Shown here: in pieces, positions 1 to 9,059 of the stretch
How the letters are laid out: the number at the start of each line of letters is the position of its first letter
How positions within the stretch are numbered: position 1 is the stretch's first letter
Assembly (NCBI GenBank): GCA_024811115.1
Contig: JAKOGH010000876.1
Location: 1-17,183 of the forward strand
Origin: Terana coerulea
Taxonomy: Eukaryota; Basidiomycota; Agaricomycetes; Polyporales; Phanerochaetaceae
Length of the DNA: 17,183 nt
Direction of reading: 5' to 3'
Translations under genes and position numbers: made by a program
Notes under the pieces: model-generated
The model's input: only the letters and a program-made list of their open reading frames with translations
Databases searched by the model: none
What the model was told of the DNA's origin: nothing

Positions 1-367
1 GCGCCCGACGCCAGCAGCAGCAGCAGCCCCATCGCCCCGCGCGGCAGCAAACGGCGCCCGTCCGACGCGTCGCCGTCCTCCGCACTGACCACCCGCGCCC
101 CGCGGGCGAAGCGGCGGCGGCGCGCGCCGTCGCCGGGCGGGTGGGTGCCGGACAGCCTCGGCGGGTTCGACCTGACGCCGTTCCCGAAGGCGACGCCCGT
201 GCCGCTGCCGCCCGTCGCGCCCGCGCCGGACGAGGAGCGCGACTCGTTCGACGCCCGCGCGCGCGCTGCCGTACCACCCGTCCCAGTGGCGCGGCCGCCT
301 GCCCGGGCCCGCGCTGCTCGAGCCGGAGAGCATGGGCTGCATGGGCGCGCGCATGCTCGTGCTCTGA
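1..367 (+). CDS. C-terminal fragment of an unrecognised GC-rich gene, with apparent frameshift
   Basis: The gene enters from the left edge. Frame 1 reads a low-complexity basic, Ser/Pro/Ala-rich segment (a Ser run near the edge, then Arg/Lys clusters) followed by a more ordered stretch containing WVPDSLGGFDLTPFPKA. Around 255-268, in an alternating CG run, the sensible reading moves to frame 2, which continues LPYHPSQWRGRLPGPALLEP and ends ...GCMGARMLVL at the TGA at 365-367. Frame 2 is blocked upstream by a stop near 89, and frame 1 runs on past 367 without matching character, so neither frame alone gives a plausible protein. One extra base in the CG run would join them. I do not recognise the family and propose no function. 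It could be a real frameshift, an assembly error, or a short unseen intron, though no GT...AG of suitable length fits. Confidence 0.45.
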
Positions 368-828
368 GGGCGGTGAGGATGTTAGAATACGGCGGGGCTG
401 CTCTTGTGATACGTAAGTTGAGGATGTGCTGTGATGACTGGCTGACTCACTTTGTCGTAGATAGACGAACGCGTACGAACATCACGACACACACCCGGAC
501 ACTGAACACTTCTCTTGCCCGAATCATTTCTTTGACGACGACCGATGCTAGTTTCTGTAATCTATCCTGAAAACCTCCTAGTCAATGATTTTGTAACTCT
601 ACCGTTGTTTTTCCTACCGCTTGTTGCTTCATATTGGTCACTGTACCGTATTGTATACCGCCTTCTGTCGATCCGTAATTCATAACATGCTCTTGTCGAA
701 CATTTCGATGGCATTAGTATAATAGAAGTGTAGTGCACATGATGTAATACCAGCTGTGCCAACCGTCAATTGATGGCGCTCCGGTCAAAAATAAACAACT
801 CACAAAGTAGCATATCTACAAGCGCAGC
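368..828. other. Convergent intergenic region, no gene seen
   Basis: This stretch lies between the stop of the left-edge gene and the stop of the glycoside hydrolase gene, which face each other. Base composition falls sharply from the GC-rich coding sequence on both sides, as expected for two 3' untranslated regions. Short ORFs across it (for example 562-762 on the minus strand) show no recognisable motif. I see no repeat or RNA gene. Confidence 0.5.
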
Positions 829-3800
829 CTACCGCCTCAGCTTATTAAATATCCTCTCCCCGTCGACAGTCCCGCTAGATGCCACTCATCAGTCTATCTC
901 ACCACTCCCACAAACCAAAGCACTTACTATGCGCCAACCCGCCCAGCATCCCGCCCAACCCACCAGAGGCACCCGGCGGTCGAGCAGTCGCCTGCTGGCC
1001 CTGGCCGCCGGGGTAGCTCGACCACGACGACGCGGCGCTGCCAGGGGCGCGGCGGAGGCGGCTGCCCGCCCGTGAGTGAACCGCCCGCCGCGTTCGCGTG
1101 CGGGTAGCTGCTCGGCCCGCCGTACCCGCCTGCACAAAACACACATTCAGGAATCAGCACCTTACAAACACCGTTTCGAGAGAAAATGACTTGCCGTAGG
1201 TGCAGGCCCGCCCGGCGGCGGCGTCGCGGAGTGGTACGGCGCGTAGGCTGCGGCGGGCCCGCCCCAGGGAACGACGGGCCCCCGTGCGGAGCGGGCGGGG
1301 GCGCGTACCCCCATATGGCGCGTGCGCGGCGTGCGGCGGCGGCGGGTACGGCTCTTGCGCATAGGCCGCCGTCTGCGCCTCGGGGAACGCGAAGGCGCCG
1401 CCGCCGTAGCCCGGCGCGCCGTACGGCGACGGCGGGCCCGGGACGACGAATGGGACGGCGCGTGGTGCGCGGAGACGGAGGGCCGCGGGGCGAGCGGCGG
1501 CGGCGCAGAGACGGCGGGCGCGCCGTAGCCGGGGCGGTAGCCCCCGCCTGCGCGTCGTGCCGGGGTGTGCACTGACGTAGGGCGCGTACGGCACAGGGAG
1601 GCTCGACGACGGCGACGGCGGCGCGTTCCAGTCGGCCGGGGGCCAGGCGGGCTGTGCGTACGCGCTGCCGCCGGAGGGCGGGCGCGGGTGCGGGTCGTAC
1701 GGCGCGTTCATATTGGGCGCGAAGCCGGGGACGGGGAATGACGCGTACGCGTTGTCTGGGTCGCTGGGATTCTGGGGCTGCGGTGGAGGGTGGAGTACCC
1801 CGGGAACGGAGGGTTGGAGCATGTTGAGGCGGGACGAGGAGGGAGCGCAGGCGAAACCGGGCGGGATGCGGAAGAATGGGCGGGGTGTTGCGGTGGGGGC
1901 TCCAGCCGCGGCGACGAAGGGCATGAGATGCTCTGCCGCCTGAAGTCCTCGGTGACGGATGACACGGTGACCGACGGTCGGTGAGCAAGAGGCGGCGGTT
2001 CAGGCCGCGAACGCGAGGGTATCATCGGCGGAGAGGCGCTGCCGCCACCCGCCGGAGAAGGACGAGATACTGATGGACGCGAGGCCAAAGGTACAGGTGG
2101 TCTCTCGGGAGACCGTTCAGGAGAGTTTAGTGTGCCGGCAGCAAGAGGTACTATTCGGCCCAGGAGCTATCAGAGGTGCGGTTTCAGCTGGCCGAGGAGC
2201 TATTGGCGGTGGTGTTTGGGCATCTGCCGGAGGTAACGGCTGAATGGCTGTTGACGGTGCGACCTGAGGTGCCGGTGCGTCTGCCGGCGCGTCTTGTGCT
2301 TCCAGCGTGTACGGAGGGGAGGCGGCTCGTCTGCGTTCTTCTCATTTGTCAGCTTCTGCCACTCCTCCCACGTCTCGCCCTTCTCCTTGCCTGAGCCAGA
2401 GGCAGCGGTCTCCATTGTCTCTTCATAACGCGGCCTAGACGACCAGTAGTCGTCGAGCTCTTTCGAAGGGAAAGTTTCTTGAACTAATCGTTCACTTCGA
2501 AGGCCTTCCGCTGCGAACCCGGCGATGCGCATATACCTAGCAATTAAAATCAGCAGAATGATCGCGCCACATCGGTAAAAATCACTGACCAATCTGGGGG
2601 ATGTCGTATCCGTCTTCATCCAAAGCCATGAAGTTGTATTTGTCGTGTACCGGGAGTTGCCTCTTCTTCGAGACCACGGGCATAAAGGCAGTGCCCTCGT
2701 CGTACCTGTATTGTAGTAAGTATGCTGCATTATCGCCCAAAATTTGAACCACGTACTCGTCCCACATTGCACCGTACATTGTTCGCACACCCTGCCTGCG
2801 AAGATTCCATATTTGTCTCCAGAGGAATCGACCGCCTAGCCGTTTAATGCCGTTCCAATCCCATTTACCTTCTGAAAGATTGAAGCCCTGGACAAGGAAC
2901 CGTGAGTTAGTTATCATACTGCTGAAGGTAAGGACTTACCGAACCACCAGGCAACACCACTGGAATGTAGTCGATGTGCCGCCGGCCCGGTACGCCTTGT
3001 TCTGCCTCCTCATTTCTCTTTCTGATCAACTCCAAGTCGCCCTTGACGTTGTGTTCAGCAAAGTGGTCAGCACCACCCATGTCCCCGAATCTTCCAATCG
3101 TCCACGGCGAGATGGCATCGAACGCCTCGAGCCACACGTTCACAAACTCCGGGTTTGGATCGGCGTCGCTTGTAGACGTGCGCCAGTGGGCAGGGCAGCC
3201 ACCCATGATGTACGCTCCTCCAGGCGTGTTGTTTCGGATGAAGTCTGTTACAGCACGGACCATAGCTGGGTCATGACCGTTGTCGGACATGCCGAGACCC
3301 CATAAGGTGACCACAGCCTTTCCTTTCTCGCGTAGGTAGTTCGGGCTATCAAGGATACGTTTGGTTCGGATGAGGTGTATCCAATCCTTCTCTATGACTT
3401 GTTGAATGCGGTCAGGGGCAACGCCAGCAACATCGTACCTACACATTCCTGTCAAGTACACAGCTGAATGCTGAGCTGAGCACGTACATTATAGAAAACA
3501 CCCTGCCTTCCTTCTCTGCAGCCTGCTTGACCAGCTCTCCCACTTCATCTCGCTGGTTCCGGATGGGCTCGTTCCCGCGCTCGACATCACACTGCCCGAG
3601 GAAACGCTGCAGAAACGCGCCGTCCACGCCGTGCAGGGCCATCCAATGAAAGTGGCGCTCCACAGTGCGAGCATTCCGGGAGGAGAACACGAAGGCTTGG
3701 TCTCCGTTTGCGTACTTGAGCCCGGGAGCAGGGAAGAGCTCCGAGGGGGAGTACTCAGACGTGTCCGGCCAGAGATCGGTGTTCGGACGGCCACCGTCGG

Positions 3801-3969
3801 GGATAGGGTAGTTGAACCAATGAAGCCAGCCGTGATGACCAGGATCGAGCGGAGGTCCGTCTCCGGGACAAGTGAACCATCCTTGGTATCCTACAAGAAA
3901 CTTGTCCTGGATTGTCGATGGGTTAGCTTTCTTTAGGGTCTTTCCAGCTGAGCTGCTAGAGGATGCCAT
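829..3969 (-). CDS. GH99/GH71-like glycoside hydrolase with long Pro/Gly-rich C-terminal tail (7 exons; tail shows frameshifts)
   Basis: Inferred exons: 3969-3488, 3438-2940, 2887-2757, 2705-2586, 2536-1191, 1129-928, 874-829. Introns are 49-61 nt and the total is 2,826 nt, about 941 codons. Residues 1 to about 450 resemble the uncharacterised GH99/GH71-like TIM-barrel proteins of fungi: KFLVGYQGWFTCPGDG (23-38), HHGWLHWFNYPIPDGGRPNTD (45-65, conserved block), FHWMALHGVDGAFLQRF (107-123), then MYDVAGV, PGGAYIMGG, ISPWTIGRF, IDYIPVVLPGGSGFNLSEGKW, GAMWDEYDEGTAFMPVVSKK and YMRIAGFAAEGLRSERLV. Substrate is unknown; retaining or endo-glycan activity is only family inference. From about residue 478 comes a P-P-P-Y-T-L-E-A motif, then a long Pro/Ala/Gly/Tyr-rich, probably disordered tail. 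The tail changes frame near 2316, 2147, 1945, 1560, 1450, 1310 and 1040. The last intron (927-875) has clean GTAAGT/TAG signals, and the exon after it ends GTVDGERIFNKLRR. The start at 3969 is the first ATG before the conserved block; in-frame ATGs at 4086, 4137 and 4140 would add a hydrophobic segment. Confidence 0.78.
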
Positions 3970-4314
3970 CGTTAACAGAAGCGCGAAGAAAAGAAGTACA
4001 AAATATCGAGCGATGAACTGCAAAGTACGGATAGGTCGTGGCTGGTGGACGTGGCGTGCGGGAGTAAGAGACAAGATGCAGGACATACCAATTGACGCAG
4101 GAGAGGACAGCTGCGTGAGTAGACGCCTTCCCGCCATCACGATTCACTGTGCCGCATCAGGCACGCAGCAGACGCCCATTAAGCACTGCCATGTGTATCG
4201 GACGGGGATCTGTTTGAGCCCAATTGGTCGCGACTCGCAGCTTGCATAGGACCAAAAGCTTCGACCAACAACACGACTACTGTACTGTTCTACTTGGATA
4301 GCCGACTTACCACT
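3970..4314. promoter_or_regulatory. Divergent promoter region between hydrolase and kinase genes
   Basis: The spacer separates two genes reading outward. It contains CCAATTGG at 4220-4227, which presents a CCAAT pentamer on each strand (4220-4224 plus, 4223-4227 minus) and so could serve either gene through a CCAAT-binding (HAP/NF-Y type) complex. No convincing TATA box was seen. If the hydrolase starts at an upstream ATG (4086 or 4140), the left part of this interval is coding. Function is inferred from position and motif only. Confidence 0.4.
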
Positions 4315-5187
4315 ATGGATCGCATTGCCTCTGAACTTGCCGACTTCGTGGTCCAACGATCGCAGACGTTCGTGCACCTCCCCTCCCACCGCCATCCATC
4401 CTGTACTGACTGAAGAGTCATGTCGTCTGCGGAAACCAGTGTCCCCGCCAACCACCGGCTCATCGTAGGCATCGCTGGAGTTCCGGCCTCGGGCAAGTCG
4501 ACCCTGGCGCAGATGATTGTCGACCGCGTAAACGACCAACTGCGCCCCAAATCAGAAACAGCGACTGGAGACGTCGCGGTGCTGGTTGGCTTGGACGGAT
4601 GGCATCTGACACGGGCACAGCTGGACGCTTTCCCTGATGCCAAGTTGGCCCACGACCGAAGGGGCGCGCATTGGACCTTTGATGGAGAATCCTACGTCGA
4701 GTTTGTACGCGGCCTGCGGGTGCCGCTGGATACCTTGACCTCAGCTTCACAAGGTCGTGAAACGCCGATCGTATATGCACCCTCGTTCTCGCATGAATTG
4801 AAAGACCCAACCCCTCGGGCTGTGGCCCTCCAGCCTCAGCACAGACTGGTGTTCATTGAAGGGCTGTACACATTCCTTCGTATCGAGCCTTGGGCACAGG
4901 CTGGCCAGCTGCTGGATGAAAGGTGGTGGATTGACATAGGAGAGGAGGAGGCAAAGGAGAGATTGGTGGCGAGGCATGTGCTTAGTGGTGTGGCGAAAGA
5001 TTGGGAAGAAGCGGTGTGGCGCGCGACGGAGAACGATGCACCCAGTGAGTGGCTTTGTATATCAGCTAGGCACCTTCTGTTGATAAATAGCGCAAATTCA
5101 GATGGACGCTTCATTAAAGAAAATATGCTAGAGCCGACAAGAGTCATCGCGAGCGTGGAGGATCCCGTTCTAAAGTCGCCATCGTGA
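4315..5187 (+). CDS. P-loop kinase of the uridine kinase/phosphoribulokinase superfamily (3 exons)
   Basis: Inferred exons 4315-4367, 4416-5044 and 5102-5187 give 255 aa. Walker A is GVPASGKST (residues 39-47, Lys45). Next come LVGLDGWHLTRAQLDAFPDA, with the Asp of the DGWH motif in the position of a uridine kinase-like catalytic or Mg-binding Asp, then VFIEGLYTFL, RWWIDIGEEEAKERLVARH and a C-terminal ENMLEPTRVI. This pattern fits the fungal YFH7-like branch of P-loop small-molecule kinases; the phosphate acceptor is unknown. Intron 1 (4368-4415, GTTCGT...AAG, with a CTGAC branch) removes an in-frame TGA and links MDRIASELADF to the kinase domain; otherwise the start would be ATG 4420. Intron 2 (5045-5101, GTGAGT...CAG) is 57 nt, a multiple of three and free of stops, so an unspliced reading is also open. 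Splicing gives APNGRFIKENM. The gene is divergent from the hydrolase and convergent with APC11, whose stop lies 127 bp away. Confidence 0.85.
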
Positions 5188-5314
5188 TCGTAGATGTTGT
5201 TGGAGCACTGCATGAAGGCTATACGTCAATATAAACAAGTGCTGAGTTCCTGATATAATGCAGTTCGATACAAAGTCATGCACTTGGCCATGACGCAGTG
5301 CTGAACAACGTGGG

Positions 5315-5738
5315 TTATCTGGTAGATGCTGTTTGGTTCGTATTTATCTTCCTCTCCGCGGTTACTGCAACCATAATCAGGAACATGAAAAATGGGGTGA
5401 AGTGAGCACTTACCCCATGGTCTTCGGTCCATAGGACATTGCTGTTTCGAGGCGGCGGTCCCAATCCACTTCAAGAGGCAATGCATGTGAAAGACATGAC
5501 TGCATTCGCCCCAGACTGGGACGTGGATAAATCAGCTGTGAAAACAAAGCAAACATTGCAAAAGCTTACTGAGTGGGCAGTCATCTCCAGGCATCTTGCA
5601 CGAAGGACAGCAGCCCTCGTATGGCACGCGGCAGATGCCACAGACGTCTCCCTCGCCGTCCGCGTCTTCGGTTTCGTTGGTACCGATGTCCCAGCGCCAC
5701 TGCGCTATCGCGTGCCAGTTCTTTATAGTCACCTTCAT
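5315..5738 (-). CDS. APC11: Anaphase-promoting complex subunit 11 (RING-H2 E3 subunit; 3 exons)
   Basis: Inferred exons 5738-5570, 5515-5414 and 5364-5315 total 321 nt, giving 106 aa. APC11 is the catalytic RING subunit of the APC/C ubiquitin ligase; with the cullin-like APC2 it recruits E2 enzymes to ubiquitinate mitotic cyclins and securin. The start MKVTIKNWHAIAQWRWD is the family N terminus. The zinc ligands are all present: C33-x2-C36, C43/C44 and C47, C54, C61, H63, H66, H68, C69 and C83, in the order CGICRVPYEGCCPSCKMPG, then CSHVFHMHCLLKWIG, then QQCPMDRRPWVTAERK. Introns of 54 nt (5569-5516, GTAAGC...CAG) and 49 nt (5413-5365, GTAAGT...CAG) join exons exactly where the family sequence requires. 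An acidic insert (NETEDADGEGD, 21-31) and a short polar tail after AERK make it longer than the human protein of about 84 residues. No defect is seen. Confidence 0.96.
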
Positions 5739-6579
5739 GAGTTTGTATGGAGAAAGCAAAGAGATCTTCAGTTTCCAAAGGACTCGTCCTTTGCCGCGTC
5801 GACAATGAGAATGTGTGTCAGGTCGAAGTTCGTGTGTAAGCGCTATGCGCGTTGGCGCGGCTGATCGAAGACGACTCCGTGCACCTCCAGGCTCAGAAGT
5901 CCCGGGGTCCCGACGCCACGAAGGTCTTGCCACGTCGAGCGCTCATAGGTGCCTGAACTTGATTACGATCCACCACCATCGGTTTCCCTGCATTTCTCAG
6001 CAACATGAAACTATCCTCTCTACTCCTTACGTGGTGCTTCGAGGCGGTTAGAACTATACCGAAGCTTTCTATTTCTCCCTGAGAAGACCGTCGATAGCGG
6101 AGTTCGAGAAGACTCGATAACTCCGGCGGTCCTCATCCCTTCACCACTCGCATATTGTTACCGACGTCGCCGATATGTACAATCTTCCACTTTCTCCTTC
6201 TATCAGTGGATATATGAGGCACACATTCGCTTCCGTAGTGGCTTCGGACAACAGAAAGCCGACGATATGCCCGGTAAGCTTTTAACTCGCGTTTAGTGCA
6301 ATAAGGCCAAGATCCTGAAGATCGTATGTCAACCAGACTATGCTTTCTACACAAACGAGATATATCGGTAGCCATGTGAGCACATGCCTACTCGATTTTG
6401 TTCTAGTAAACGACTAAAGTATCCACTTCTAAAGCATTGTCCCCAAGAAGTGACTGTCTAAGTGTCCTCAAAACCCATAGGAGCCATGGAACCATCCTGA
6501 ATACGCATAATTCCCTTCGAAACTTGTGGGCGCAGCCTTTTCGCGCGAAAAGACAAACGTTCGTGAAGGCAAGCGGTTT
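5739..6579. other. Intergenic region upstream of APC11, no gene supported
   Basis: This 841-bp stretch runs from the APC11 start to the stop of the first small secreted protein gene. It should hold the APC11 promoter and the 3' UTR of the neighbour. ORFs here (such as 6133-6375 minus) lack recognisable motifs or supporting splice structure. A short imperfect hairpin is visible: GACCG/CGGTC at 6086-6090 and 6127-6131 enclosing CGGAGTT/AACTCCG. I see no RNA gene. Confidence 0.45.
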
Positions 6580-7151
6580 TTACGAAGTGATTTGCATTGA
6601 GACCGCGGCGATGCCCATTTCCTCCACAACATGACCCTAGTATCATATGGTGAGTCAATACTACTTATGCGGAATATGTGCGTACTTACGGGACAGCCGT
6701 TGAAGATCTCGACAACGGTCAAGTATGCTGATTTGGGCGCAGAAACCCCACTGGGCAGAACAAGCTCACTCGGAGGCGGCGTTCCAGTCTTTGGGAGGCC
6801 TATCGGATCAAAGGTCAGTTCGCTTCTCTCTGATAGATACCACGGACCCTACTCACCGAAATTTGCCACAGTGAACTCGCCGAAATCAAACAGCGCGTCA
6901 GGAACGTTGCCCGTGCTGTCGATGTCCGCAATGGCAGGGATGTCCTTGGTCAGGAACACCTTGAAGTTGTTGTACCCCTCCTCACACCAGTTGACGACGC
7001 TGTAGCTGAAGGGGAATGCGGTCTCCGGCGTAACTGGTGTTGTTGAGGTGGGTGCCTCGATGGAGCCCATGATGGGGCTTTCTTGGACAGGCGCGCCCAG
7101 TGCGGAGGAGAGGGCAGCAAGGGCAGCAAGGGCGGCGGCAATGTACTGCAT
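6580..7151 (-). CDS. Small secreted protein, paralog A (3 exons, 153 aa)
   Basis: Inferred exons 7151-6857, 6799-6690 and 6636-6580 total 462 nt. The N terminus is a clear signal peptide: MQYIAAALAALAALSSALGA (1-20), with cleavage likely at ALGA|PV. The mature protein has a Thr/Pro-rich lead, then PFSYSVVNWCEEGY (47-60), FGEFTVANFGLPKTGTPPPS and FNGCP (131-135), ending GHVVEEMGIAAVSMQITS. Only two cysteines remain in the mature chain (C56 and C134), so one disulfide is plausible. Introns are 57 nt (6856-6800, GTGAGT...TAG, CTGAC branch) and 53 nt (6689-6637, GTAAGT...TAG). Intron phases, the position after FG/FQ-GLP, and the 57-nt last exon all match paralog B at 9835-10439. I do not recognise a named family. 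A cell-wall or host-facing role is inference from secretion and small size. Confidence 0.82.
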
Positions 7152-7242
7152 GTCGAGAGAGGTGTTGGTAAGTGTAGGGGACTGGAGTGTTTGTGAACTC
7201 GGGTTGACTGACTGGTCTGGAGAGAATGGGCTGTTTGTAGGT

Positions 7243-7251
7243 CCTTATATA
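7243..7251 (-). promoter_or_regulatory. TATA box of secreted paralog A
   Basis: On the minus strand the sequence reads TATATAAGG, about 92-100 bp upstream of the ATG at 7151, followed by a pyrimidine- and CA-rich leader. A strong TATA box suits a highly or conditionally expressed secreted protein. Paralog B carries a matching TATATAAG. Confidence 0.6.
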
Positions 7252-7508
7252 CCCTGCAGCCCCAGGCAAACTATGGTGGCTATGCGTTCCTTGCCTTTCA
7301 GAGGACTGAATGGCAGGTCTACCTCACTCTGCGACCTCCGTACTGGCTCGGCCACCCCGGGGCCCGTCACGAACGATCTTACACGGCACAAACGATAGCG
7401 CTCGGCTGGATGCGCTTCTCAATAGTGAGTGACAAGGACCGCATGCGTACCTGCACCACTACGATAGATGCCCAGCGCATGAAGGCAGTGTCGAGCCCTT
7501 CATGGATA

Positions 7509-7615
7509 GAGCTCGCCTTGCCCTTGCCCATTCCACTGTTCCAGGCTGGCCTTTGGATTGGAACGGATTGGAACGTGCACCATGCTGCTGTGGGAACCAC
7601 AGTCAAGGCGAGCTC
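7509..7615. repeat. Perfect 12-bp inverted repeat enclosing a 10-bp tandem repeat
   Basis: GAGCTCGCCTTG at 7509-7520 is exactly reverse-complemented by CAAGGCGAGCTC at 7604-7615, with 83 bp between. Inside, GGATTGGAAC occurs twice in tandem (7555-7564 and 7565-7574). A 12-bp perfect match at this distance is unlikely by chance but not impossible in 2.5 kb. No flanking target duplication was identified. Confidence 0.5.
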
Positions 7616-8970
7616 TTGAACGTACACCATTCCTCTCTTCCATGTCACCCTGAGATATTGGGAAGGAGCCACGATTGGTCCGAGCTTGACGGGGCCGTCT
7701 CCTCTGTTTCTCCATCTAACAAACCTGCCAGTGCCTTTTCAAGGCTTGTTCCTATCTCACTGCAGAGTTCTTGCAGGGAACTCTCATTTTGTTCTCGGCT
7801 CCGCCCCTTCGCGCTCCACTACACACTTCCTCTCCAGCCCGCTCTGTGCAGGGCTCGCCCGGGCTGTGTAAGGATCAAGTCCGGCGATTCCTTTCGGGCG
7901 CACTAGACTAACGGCCAACTTCATCCTGCTTTCGAGGGCGACTCGATGCTATTGGTGAGTGATAGCCATTCCAATCTTCGTCAATCCAAAGTCAGCGTTG
8001 ATCGAAGGTGTGCTCATTGATGTTCCCACAGACCCCTGCCGCCAATCTGTCGCCCGTTACACATCGTATACGGCGCGTCCGCCTGTATATTCAGCTGTCA
8101 TATATGCTCACAGACTTCAAGGTGTTTTGAGAGCGGCAGGGCTGTTGTGACGTTCGGATCGCGCAGCTGCCGCAGGCTGCAACCGCTCGGCCACGTCTCC
8201 GCCGCTTTGTCTGTATTAGGCGCCCACCTTTTCCTCCGACGCCGATGCGCAAGCTGCTCAGGCTTCTGCTTGGCTGCTGAGGGTTCTGAAAACTTCCATG
8301 CAAACCTCAGGCTCCAAATTGGGATGAACCCCCGAGCGCGCGGTACCTTTAGTCTCCTCAGCCATGCAGATGCCCTGAGCAACGCCGAAGGGACCGGCGA
8401 GGGTGCGTCTATCGTCACCTAAAATTGCTCGTTGATTATCTGAAACGAGATCCCTGCGGAAACAGTGATTCGTGCTAGGGAGAAGACGATTGTGCATGCG
8501 AAAGTGGAACGTTTGCCACCGTGCGACTCGGGCGGGATCTGCGCCTGAGCTCCTGCTGCTTACTAGGAGTGGCTCGGCGTACTCTCAAAATATCGCGCGG
8601 CCCTTCTAGCCCCGTGAGTGCGCATGGCAGCCAGTGGCACTCTTCTGTGGTCCGCGTATCGTGTGTGTGGAAAGGGCTCTCCTTAGAACGTAGTACCTGA
8701 GAACCGCCGGCTGATATCTTCTTGCTCAAGACAAGACAGCGATGCGGTATATATCGCCATAAATATTGGCCAATGCAACGTACAAGCTGCCGAGCAGGGT
8801 CTCGGGGTTTGTTAAACATTTGTGAGGGAGATTGTCCGTACTCTGCCCTCTCCTTGATTCCCCAAGGCCATGTGCTAACTTGCATAACAGAATCTTCAAA
8901 TTTACTAGTAATAGCAAAATTTGCTTGTCGCTTCCATGCAACGAAGTTGTTATACTCATCTAGCTCGTCA

Positions 8971-9059
8971 GTGGTGAGGTCACTTTTTCCATCTTGCCTT
9001 ACGCTCTTTTACTCATGGGTTATTAGCGCTTCTAGTCAAGATGGAAAGCTTGTCACCAC
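8971..9059. repeat. Imperfect inverted repeat, possible hairpin or MITE relic
   Basis: The left arm at 8971-8996 holds GTGGTG and then TTTCCATCTTG. The right arm at 9037-9059 holds CAAGATGGAAA and then CACCAC. The inner 11 bp and outer 6 bp match perfectly, separated by a few mismatched bases, with a loop of about 40 nt. The structure could be a small palindromic element or a regulatory hairpin. No coding context is apparent. Confidence 0.45.

Noticed and set aside
1186..1575. Plus-strand ORFs rich in Arg and Gly in the GC-rich block
   Set aside because: They are antisense shadows of the Pro/Gly-rich hydrolase tail; the composition follows from the GC-rich codons on the minus strand.
4290..4643. 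Minus-strand ORFs opposite the kinase N terminus
   Set aside because: Antisense to a confidently assigned kinase domain with Walker A on the plus strand.
6086..6131. Hairpin at 6086-6131 as a possible terminator or RNA element
   Set aside because: Short, imperfect stems and no supporting context; fungal genes do not use hairpin terminators.
6133..6375. Minus-strand 80-aa ORF upstream of APC11
   Set aside because: No recognisable motif, no signal peptide, no splice-consistent extension; length is within chance expectation.
8098..8422. Overlapping ORFs on both strands in the spacer (106 aa minus, 91 aa plus)
   Set aside because: Neither resembles a known family and the composition is not protein-like; likely chance ORFs.
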